The notes under the pieces were generated by a model. It had not been told where the DNA came from and did not search any database. It saw only the letters and a list, made by a program, of their open reading frames with translations. From the NCBI GenBank assembly GCA_963576565.1, contig OY755038.1:65283908-65347907 (forward strand): a DNA stretch of 64,000 nt, written 5' to 3'. Position numbers and translations under genes: made by a program. Numbering within the stretch: position 1 is the first letter of the stretch; every line of letters begins with the position of its first letter. Origin of the DNA: Aspidapion aeneum (taxonomy: Eukaryota; Arthropoda; Insecta; Coleoptera; Brentidae). Shown piece after piece: positions 55,315 through 64,000 of this stretch.

Positions 55315-57945
55315 ATCGCCCCCAATCTGGCGCTTAAGATTTCTCGTTTAAAAGGCAATTTTTAAACTTAAAAACTTACCTAAAAGGCGATTTCCCACTT
55401 TTTGATAGATGTAGCTTCACGATATAATATTTGTTTTTAATTAAAAACCCGTAATTTGTTGAAAATTTTTAATTTAAAAATTGTAAATAAATTCAAACAG
55501 AAGACCATTAACCACACAAACTGAAATGTCAGATTTCGTCACATTTCGTCACATTTCTTTCAAATTTATGAGTCCTATTCGTTTTCTTTATGAGGTCAGC
55601 TAAGTTTACTTTCTTTCTTTGTTTTTCACGGTAAAATTAACAAAGATGGACTAACTGCATGTCGTGGAAGGGTCGCTACAAAATTAGCTCTACGCTGTTG
55701 CCACCGTTATATTTGAACGAATTTTTAAGGGAATGTCAAATTATTTCTTTAAAATCTGCCAGAAAAATCTGACTAAGTGAGGATCCTGGTCAAATTATTG
55801 AAGTGGTGATTATTTTTTTACTTTTTTTATCTTTTATTATGCACGTATATAGTTTTTTATTCTGGGGGGTCCTCCCATTTAGAAACTGCTGTTCTTCAGT
55901 GACGGCCCATGACACAGCCTTCGTAAACCAGAGAGAAAATAATAAATTGTCTCTGTCGTAAACTAACACGAAGGTGCGCCCATAAGATTTTGGATAGGGT
56001 AATTAGAAATACTAGGGTCACTGCATCCTGGAAGTCTAGCGTCTCCCAGGGGTAGCGACACGAGTGTCAAAACCGTACTCAAAATTCCATAGACGTTCGT
56101 GAAAAATACTCATTTTTATACAGTCTGAGAAAAGAAAAATGTTTTAATAAAACTTAAAAAGAACTCGTTTTTTTACAGCTTAAGAAATAAAAAATATATT
56201 CCTTGAGTTTTTGGATTATGAATATTTATTGTAGGTATTATTGTTAAAAATCATTTTCTTTTAAATATTATTTCTGTTTTTGTATAAAAATAATACGTAA
56301 TAAATATACAAACAGGACAGAAATACTTTTCTATGTTAAAATTTTATTAATAGTATATAATATATCAAGGGATAAAATGAAACTTTTATCACCATGTTTA
56401 TACGCTATTTTTCGCACTGTTTAATTTATTTTCCAAGGTTTTTTCCCATTTTTTTGGGAGTTTTCGGTATTATGGTTTTTTTTAGTACCTTTTTATTCCG
56501 AATTTTACATTTTATCAAAAGACAAAAAATGCCCAAATACAGTTCGAGTTTTCGTAAGGTTCAGCTTAATTATTTATAATTTTATAGTACATTTCATATA
56601 AATATCATAATATTATTGTTCGAAAGCATAAACTTCGAAAATCATTTTCTTCAAACCAAAAATTGTTCTAAAACATATTCTTCGAACAAAAGATTGTTCG
56701 AAAACGTTTTCTTCAAACAGAAATTTTTCGAAATCATTTTCTTCGAAAAGAAATGTGTTCGAAAACATTTTCTTTAAACGGAAATTTGTTCGAAAATATT
56801 TTTTTAAAATGAAAATTTGTTCAAAAACATTTTTTCGAAAACAAATTTTTCGAAAAAAATATATTTGACCTGGCTTGCCAAACTTTCAAACACTCTCACA
56901 TAGTTCGACTAATGGGGTTTTTGTCTAACAATTTTTGGAAACAAAAACTTCCCTGACTTCTTTCCCGGGATCCTAGAGGGTGTGAAACCAAACCGAACCA
57001 ACCGAGACCTATTGTCGAAAAATGATTTCCCTAAATTAGCTTTCCTGTCCTCATTTTGGAAGGTTGAAATCGGTGTTACTCTAACCTTTCTTAATTGAGC
57101 ACATCAGGAGGTATCTGGACCGGTTCGGATACGTTTGCGATCAATTGACAAAGTTTAGGAAAATACCAATTTCGACCTTCCAAAAGGAGGAAAGTAGACA
57201 AATTTTCAGAATGTTTACGATCCCGGGAAAGAAGTCAGGTTTTTTTTGAAAAAATATGTTAAAAAGTCCTTGCCGTAGTCAAACTATATGAATTCTGTTA
57301 GGTTTGGAAATCCAGGTCTAGAGCGTCTTTTATCGAAAAACTTGCTTTCGAAGAAAATGATTTCTATTCGAAGAAAATGTTTTTGAACAACTATTACTTA
57401 CGAACAAATTTCCGTTCAAAGAAATGGTGTTCGAATAAATTTCCGTTTAAAAAAGATATTTTCGAACAAATTTCCATTAGAAGAAATTGTTTTCATAAAA
57501 AATTCCGTTCGAAGAAAATGTTTTCGAACAAAGTTTTGCGACCCGTCGTGTTGCTACCGTGAGTTTTTATTGGATGTTGATTTTTTAAAAACTTTTCTAT
57601 GAGTGTGTGTGTGTACCTGTGTGTCTCTTAATTCTACTTTGTTTTGCAATCATTACAGTGTAGCTACTTTCGATCTTTGTTTGAACCTTTTGTTTTTCAA
57701 TCTTTTGTACTTTCGAACTTTTGTATTTTCGACTTTTTGTATTTTCGACCTTTTCTTCGCCGCCCGCTTTTTTTTGAACAATAATAAAAATAATAGTAGG
57801 TATATTATAAACCTGGGGCGTGCAGTGTTTACTTTTAATACCACGGCGGGAATTTTCATGCTCGACCGGAAGAAGGGCTATAATTTGCTAAGTGGCTAAA
57901 AGGGACTTTAATGCCAAGGTTTATTTTTATATACTAAAAATAATA
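55315..57945 (+). repeat. Second copy of the palindrome-arm plus foldback composite
   Basis: Same order and orientation as about 46820-49195: palindrome arm with mini-MITE (to about 56040), MITE junction, foldback left arm (56619-56852), middle, foldback right arm (57331-57535) and TTTTGTATTTTCGAC units (57695-57755). Differences: about 335 bp of extra sequence at 56048-56383, an extra roughly 65 bp near 56945-57012, and fewer subrepeats in the right foldback arm. The left palindrome arm and the 49249 MITE are absent here. Confidence 0.85.
56041..56061 (+). repeat. Perfect 21-bp inverted repeat, left member
   Basis: Reads GTCTCCCAGGGGTAGCGACA plus C; its exact inverse is at 58941-58961, 2.9 kb away. 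It marks the start of the sequence absent from copy 1 at 47.55 kb. Confidence 0.75.
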
Positions 57946-58940
57946 ATAATCATAAACTAAATAAATAGGTATTAAACCACTTACCGTACTGTAGTTTTAG
58001 CATGTCAAGTATATAAAAAAGCAGTGGGCAGTGATAGTTGTCATGGCATTACATTAAACAAAAGTCAGTCAGATGCTAACAAACTAAGCTCACTCATCGT
58101 CAAGCAAGGTAAAGCTTGCTTAACGATAAGTGACCTTATAACAAACAATGTGGAAAAAATATTATTTATTTCATAACCAACTAATTAAGTTTAGTCGAGA
58201 AAAAGTTCGAATTACATTTCTCGAAGATGGAAAATAAAGCATATTCTTACTTTGAGATGGGCATGGAAAAGATGCAATAAACAGAATTTCGAAAATTTCA
58301 CAGTTTCCTGGTTTACAGCCTGGAGAAGTCTAGAAAGTTAAATGCTTCATTTATATGGAAGCAATATTCTATGCCTAAGGACACAATAACGATCAAAACG
58401 AACCAAGCCATCGGCAAAGTACAGTAAGCTTACGGCAAGCTGGAACAAAATAATCGGTATCGTGTATATATTCCTTTTTGTTTTTTGTATTATGATAAAA
58501 TAAAATAATCCAAAAACCTATATTTTGCCTTTATGGTTTTAAAGAAATTACTTTCAATCACTGGGGACAAGAAATACTAGCTTAGCCCATGAAAAAACGG
58601 ATTAAACGTACACCTTTATTCCGTAGAGAGCATAAATTTATTAAATGATACAAAACCCAACATAATAGTTTTCTATATTTTAGAATATATATAAAACATG
58701 CAAACTATATTTTTGGTTTCCTTCGCTGTGTGGGTCCTAACACAGGGTCCTAATAAATTTGAAATCATAAAAAACTAAGTTTTTTTAGGTTTGTTTATTT
58801 GGAAAGTAAAATTTATATACCGGATGTGACGGACAGTTCTTTACGTAACATTTGTAAACCATTTAATTTTTTTAAACATATAAAAAGCTACGCTCCTGAC
58901 AGTGTCAGATTTGCGTTTTTCATAAATGAGGTTATGTTTG
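57946..58940. other. AT-rich DNA with a short hairpin
   Basis: A hairpin ATCGTCAAGCAAGG / GCTTGCTTAACGAT lies at about 58098-58132. No gene. Confidence 0.45.
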
Positions 58941-58961
58941 GTGTCGCTACCCCTGGGAGAC
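58941..58961 (-). repeat. Perfect 21-bp inverted repeat, right member
   Basis: Exact inverse of 56041-56061. Sequence immediately right (GAGCGGCTAGTT, TTGCATTCC, TTTGCTATTGGT) resembles, inverted, 59470-59530, where the motif GTCTCCCA continues without interruption (inverted reading). Confidence 0.75.
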
Positions 58962-59255
58962 ATGAGCGGCTAGTTGCATTCCGTTTGCTATTGGTCGAAA
59001 TAGTCAGCTGACTTTTTGATGTTGAACGTTGCCGTTTAAGATTATTATTATATTATATTAAGAGATGGTGCCACCAGTCAAGCATTTAACAAACTTTATG
59101 TTTACAACTTTCGGCGTAAAATACGAATATATACTAGTTGTAAGTGACTAAAAAGTGTAGTGGTTTGTGCAGTACATACCTATTGAATTTAACTAAATCT
59201 ATGCATATGCCGATAAGTTTTTTTATTGTTTTTTAAAAACATATTATATTTTTTT

Positions 59256-59640
59256 TAAATTAGCTTCCCTATCCTGTTTTCCTGTCGAAATCGGTGTTAA
59301 CCTAACCCTGATAAATTATTCGACAACGGATCCTAACCTGTCCAGACACGCCCCGGTTAGGATACGTTTCCCATCAATTGACCACGGTTAGGTTTTGTTT
59401 CAGTTTGGTTTAACTCCGATTTCAACCTCCCAAAACGAGGACAGGAGAGTTTTAATTTTAAAAATCCCGCCTGACTATGTCAACCAATAGCAAATGGAAT
59501 GCAAGTTGTGAACTATCCGCTCGTTGGGAGACGCCAGGCTTTCAGGATGCAGTGACCCTAAGAATAGTTGATACAGTCGCCACCTGACGAAAATAAGTCG
59601 AAGGCGGAATTTTTCAGGGGTGCCACGACCACGTGGTCAT
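59256..59640 (-). repeat. Relative of the host repeat of the palindrome and foldback
   Basis: Inverted reading shares CACCCCTG, TTCCGCC, GGCGACTGTA, AGGGTCACTGCATCCTG and GTCTCCCA with 46068-46107 plus 47523-47560, but without the palindrome between. It also has TTTTGGGAGGTTGAAATCGG as in the foldback middle at 48168. It serves as an approximate pre-insertion reference. Confidence 0.6.
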
Positions 59641-60679
59641 ATTGTGCAAGGAAAACTTAAGTTTGCGACACGCTCCCTAGAGGGAGCTGCTTATATAGGC
59701 AGACAACTGCATACAGCCGACCTGAAAATAGATTTTAAAATATGAATAAAATGAACCGGACCCAAGAAACAAACCTTTAAAACATAAATTTTAAACTTTT
59801 TATAAATTCGTATAATTAAAAATAATGTTTGTATAATTATGTAAAATTTCTTGTTGCCTAATATTATAGATTTGTTAAAAAATTCTAATTTTCTACTTAG
59901 CAATAAAAAGTTGAAAATAGCCCCAAAAAACTACTATTTACGGATTAGATCAAATTTTGGTGGTGAGTTACAAGGTGATATCGAAAATAGTAGTAAATCT
60001 TAATAAAAATCACATTTTAAAAAAACAACTCTGTCAGGAGTTTTAGTTAGCAAATAAGAGTAAGAAATACATTAGAAAATGTATCATGAACTTATTGTAT
60101 TATTTTTAGATCCAGGACGTGAGAGACCTACAGGGTGATATCGAAATTAGAAGCGTAATTTTCTAAAAAACAAATTTTTAAAAAACAATGTTGTCAAGGG
60201 CTTTCTTTATCAAAAAATTATTTGAAACACGTTACACAATCATACCATTATCAGATTTTATCACCTTCAGGTCCAGGAATTGAGCTACATGGTGATATAG
60301 AAATTATTAGTGTGTGTAAATTTTCTAAAAATCACATTTTAAAAAGCAAGGTTGTCCGGAGCTTTTGTTAGCAAAGTATAGTTAGGAATACGTTAAACAA
60401 TCATACCATTAACTGACTGTATCACCGTTAGGTCCAGGTAGTGAGGTACAGGGTGATATCAAAATTAGTAATAAAATTTCGTAAAAATCACGTTTTTAAA
60501 AAACAACGTTGTCAGGAGCGTTTGTTAGCAAAAAATAGTTAGGAACACGTTAAGCAATCATACCACTTACTAAATTTCATTTACTTCCAGTAGGTAAGCT
60601 GCAGGGTGATATCTAAATAAAAGTAAAGATGTTGAAAAATCACGTTTTTAAAAAACAAGGGATGTGAACTACAGGGTGA

Positions 60680-61580
60680 AATGAATAAATAAATCCAAAA
60701 ATATTCACATATATTTACGTGAAAAACGTTTACTATTTATTTGACAAATTTACAAGTTAATATGATAAAATTTTGACATTAAAACTTATTAGTTAATATA
60801 ACCAAATCAACCTAAGCCCCTAACTAACCTTGGTCAAAATAAAAGTTTACAAATACACATAAGAAATCCAAAAATCCCTACATTTATTTACGTAACAACA
60901 TCTTGGTTCGTTGTTCTTTTACAAATTCACAAGTTAGTTTGAAAAAATCATGGCTTTATAATACATATCAAGTATAACCAAACCGAACCAAACCCATATA
61001 AATAAGGTTGGTCAATATAAAAATGTACAATAATTATTTACAGAAAAACCTGCCTGCCTTCGTTGTTAATTCACAAATTTACATGCTTATTTAGACAAAA
61101 ATTTTTCATCCAAAATATAAAATTAATAGAATCAAACCGAACCAGTTGGTCAATATAAAAATTAACAAATACAAATAGTAAATCAAAAATTTTTTACAAA
61201 TATTTTACATTTGTTTGATTTGTTAATTACCAAATTTACAAGATATTTTAGAATCTTGGCCCTAAAATATATATTTAATGTAACAAAACGAAAGCCTTCA
61301 CTAGGCTTGCCTAATGTAAACATTTACAAACATACACGAAAAATATAAAAATCTGCACATTTATTTACAGGAAAAAACTGTCTTCGTTGTTATTTCTCAA
61401 ATTTGCATGTTTTTTAGGCAACAATTTGACACCCAAGTTATCTATTTAACATAACCAAACCCAGCCAAATCAAATCCTTATAATTATTAAGCTTGCTCAA
61501 TATAAAAATGTACAAATACACATAATAAATATTACATTTATTTACATTGACAAACAACAACCTGCACACAAATATTTTTG
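60680..61580 (+). repeat. Inner tandem array of about 140-190 bp units
   Basis: Five diverged units with the order GGTCAATATAAAAATGTACA, AATACACATAATAAATCC, ACATTTATTTACGT, TCGTTGTT, CAAATTTACAAGTTA, AACCAAACCGAACC. It sits between the inverted arms of the 3.5-kb foldback. Confidence 0.65.
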
Positions 61581-61889
61581 TCCCGTACGTCGTTCTTAGT
61601 TTTATTTAATTACTTGTATTTAGACTTCTTCCAAAGTGAAGCGACTCAATATTTTGCATTTCTTTCAAAAAATCTGTTAATACATTTACCGCTACATAGC
61701 TATTTGGTTGTCTGATAAAGGGATATATTTCTTTACTTCTTTAGCTATTTTTACTGAAAACTCCAAATCAACAAAAGCAGTAGTTTCATCCCACTTAAGG
61801 TCTTCTATCTTTAAATTTTAAATATCTTTTACATAAATATTTTTTTGTATCGCTTAGGCTTTTAATTGTTTGTACAATAGTTATTTACC

Positions 61890-62720
61890 TAACAAGTGCG
61901 GAAAGAGGTACTTTTCCAAGGAAGGAAAAGATAGTTTCCGCAAGAATTAGGTACAATGTTTTTCCTACGAGTGTTTTTGTCCATCTTCTTTATCAAAAAA
62001 CATGTTTTAATTCGCAAAGATTTTATAATAATGCTAGAAAATAATACGTAAGATAGAATAGTTACATAAATCATTTAATGAGTCCTAAATATCTTCATTT
62101 TTAACAAAACAAAAATCGTGCGGAAAAGAAATTTTTCAGCACTAGTGCGGAAAAGTTACTTTTCCGTACGTTTTTTTAACTTTTATTTTTACTTGATTTT
62201 TTTTATGCACGGAAAAATAATAAAACAGGATTTTTTTATTATGATATATAAAAAAGAAACTTTATGTAAAGAACATTTAATTAACAATAACGAAAATGTT
62301 AACGATGGTAGATATTGAAATTGAAGGTGCACTTTCTGTTTGTTGCATGCTTCAATATACATCAGATGCCGCCACATCTTGAATAACGTCGTTTCTTATT
62401 GGAATTTTATTGGTTGGTGTTTGGCCCACTACAGAAATGCCTTGATCAGTTTGCTGCTTAGAATTACTACTGTAGTGAATGGAGGAAGGTATATTGGTCT
62501 GTACAGGCTGTAACACATTACAGGATTCTTCATTCGGTGCTTCTGGTAGCATCGGTACAGCAGCACTTCTTGAAAATGAAAGTTGTGTGTAGGAGGACGG
62601 GTTTTCATTTGAAAACGATTGTGGACGGGAAGGTTCTTGCAATTTGGACGTGCGGAAAAAAATCGTGAGGAAAGTAAAAATGATGCGAAAAAGTAAAATT
62701 GTGCGGAAAAGTAATTAACG
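61890..62720. repeat. GTGCGGAAAAGT motif cluster
   Basis: GTGCGGAAAAGT or close variants occur near 61897, 62118, 62146 and 62700, with variants at 62650-62695. One pair, GTGCGGAAAAGTTACTTTTC, forms a palindrome at 62145. These may be ends of small MITEs surrounding the exon-like segment. Confidence 0.5.
62352..62645 (-). CDS. Possible orphan exon or coding fragment, Ser/Pro/Gln-rich
   Basis: An open minus-strand stretch of about 97 codons (ends SDVY then TGA) that is richer in GC and less homopolymeric than everything around it. The product is low-complexity and polar (PSRPQSFSNENPSSYTQ, NIPSSIHYSSNSKQQT), like a disordered linker or C-terminal tail. No ATG opens it; the first codon in the track is TTG and the frame extends a few codons upstream, where CAAG could be a splice acceptor. 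I recognise no family. It lies inside a foldback element between GTGCGGAAAAGT motifs, so a captured host exon is one reading; chance is another. Confidence 0.3.
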   Translation of the reverse strand, partial: KLQEPSRPQSFSNENPSSYTQLSFSRSAAVPMLPEAPNEESCNVLQPVQTNIPSSIHYSSNSKQQTDQGISVVGQTPTNKIPIRNDVIQDVAASDVY

Positions 62721-63403
62721 TAATATTCTTTTAATAGATCGCTCAAGAAACCCTAACTTATATGTTCTTGGTTTGTAAACAGTAAGGTGAGGCCAAAAGT
62801 TATTTTTAAAAATATGATTTATAAAAAATTTTACTACTAGTATCTTACCTACTGGACCTAAATGTAACGCAGTTAGTGAATGGTGTGGTTTGTTTACATA
62901 TTCCTAACTATTTTTTGCTCACCAAGACTCCTGATAAAGTTGATTTTTAAAATTGTGATTTTTACAAAAGTGTTTTACTAATTTTGATATCACCCTGTAC
63001 CTTACTCCAAGGACCTAAAGGTAATACAGTCAGTTAATGTTATGATTTTTTAACGTGTTCCTAAGCATTTTTTGATAACGAAAGCTCTTGACAACATTGT
63101 CAAATACACTAGTAATTTCGATATCACCCAGTAGCTCACTTGCTGGCTCTAAAGGTAATACAATAAGTTAGTGATATGATTTTTTAAGGTATTTCTAACT
63201 CTTGTTTGCTAAGTAAAACTCCTGACAAGGTTGTTTTTAACAATGTAAATTGTACAACTATTTTTGATATCACCCTGTAACTCACTCCCTGAACCTAAAT
63301 TTGAAATAATCCGTTAATACATAGTTTAACTTTTTGGGCTATTTTCATCTTTTTATTGTGAAGTAGAGAACTAGAATTTCTAAACAAATCTATAATAGAT
63401 TTT

Positions 63404-64000
63404 AAGGTCACCCTGTAGCAGACCTGAACCTACCCTTTATAACCTGGGTTTGGCAGACTTTTTTTCTATCTTTTCTCATACCTGATCATATGAAATATTA
63501 GACAAACATTATTTTTAATTATATGATAATAATAATAACAAGTTTGATATTTATATATTCAAAGGTTATTTTTTGGGCCACGGGTTGCAATAAATCCGAA
63601 AATTATTTTTTTTTTCATAAATTATCAACCCTAATAGATTCCTTTCCTAAAATTCATTTGATTTCGTTAAAATAATATTACGTTGATTTTGTGGTCGGCT
63701 GTACTTAGCCATTTGGTTTGGTTCGCTTTGCATGTCATGTTCGTGTTATTTGAATCCAACTTTAACGAAATAAGAAAAACGTCTCATTGTTTTGTTATTG
63801 TTTTTTTTTTCCGGAAAAATACAATTTTTTAAGAACCTGTGCATCATCAACAATCCCGGAAAAATATTGAATTATCAGCAATCGAGTTTAAAGGTAGGTT
63901 TTTGATTATATTTTTCCTCATTTTTGGGTTTTTGACGCTGTACAAGAAACTGAAATTTACGATGTTGCCATGATTTAGGGCTAAAATTTGAGGCGTCAAA
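63404..64000. other. AT-rich DNA, nothing recognised
   Basis: No gene or bounded repeat is visible up to the window edge. Confidence 0.5.

Larger units (their letters stand above)
59862..63403. mobile_element. 3.5-kb foldback element with tandem-repeat arms
   Basis: The left arm (59862-60690) consists of about five units of 153-161 bp, each with CAGGGTGATATC, AAATCACATTTT, GTTGTCAGGAGC, TTTTGTTAGCAAA and GGTCCAGG. The right arm (62790-63403) holds the same units inverted (GATATCACCCTG, GGACCTAAAGGTAATAC) at roughly 135-160 bp spacing. The outermost parts pair too (TATAGATTTGTT, CAATAAAAAG, GAAAATAGCCC). Between the arms lie a tandem array, GTGCGGAAAAGT motifs and a possible exon fragment. 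No transposase seen. Confidence 0.8.

Overview
The window looks like nuclear DNA of an insect, possibly a beetle (inferred, low confidence). It is AT-rich, has no prokaryotic gene organisation, and is packed with arthropod-type transposable elements, A/T homopolymers and microsatellites. I find no convincing intact host gene. Every long open frame with a recognisable domain belongs to a retrotransposon, and the roughly 740-763 codon frames at 33-35 kb are artefacts of a tetranucleotide repeat.

The clearest element is a complete, very young Ty3/Gypsy-class LTR retrotransposon on the minus strand (13938-30133, 16.2 kb) flanked by a 4-bp CCCT target-site duplication. Its two LTRs are about 3.0 kb each and differ at only about four places by eye. 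Reading right to left it has a 5' LTR, a tRNA-Lys-like primer-binding site, an exceptionally long (about 5.2 kb) U-rich leader, gag, a textbook -1 ribosomal frameshift signal, pol (protease, reverse transcriptase, RNase H, integrase), a polypurine tract and the 3' LTR. There is no env. One base is missing relative to an open frame just before the integrase C-terminal GPY/F module. Giant LTRs with a Lys primer resemble the Osvaldo/Ulysses/Woot group (inference from family knowledge).

Left flank (0-13.9 kb): a 5'-truncated RTE-like non-LTR retrotransposon (4660-6106, minus), a degenerate C-rich tandem array (6.3-6.95 kb), a small pogo-like MITE (7.58 kb), three long G-runs (8.3-8.45 kb), and a 0.9-kb array of the decamer TTAGGTTGGG (11.16-12.05 kb), an alternation of the insect telomere pentamer with a variant. 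A MITE with GGCGCC-rich inverted ends lies at 12.7-13.15 kb and has a relative at 50 kb.

Right flank (30-44 kb): a second, decayed RTE-like copy (about 31.9-37.6 kb). Its endonuclease domain is split by an insertion with hairpin ends carrying a 2.1-kb (TCTG)n/(CCTG)n array. Several TA-flanked MITEs follow (38.8, 40.1 and 43.3 kb) together with a foldback element at 41.1 kb.

44-64 kb is dominated by inverted-repeat and foldback architecture: a near-perfect 1.4-kb palindrome (46.1-47.5 kb) carrying a 66-bp hAT-like insertion in one arm only; foldback elements whose arms are made of short tandem units (45.5, 47.8-48.8 and 56.6-57.5 kb); a direct duplication of a 2.4-2.6 kb composite (46.8-49.2 and 55.3-57.9 kb); nested hAT-type MITEs (49.2 and 52.2 kb); and a 3.5-kb foldback element (59.86-63.40 kb) with tandem-repeat arms, an inner tandem array and a possible captured exon. 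The locus reads as a layered TE cluster in which nested insertions give relative ages.
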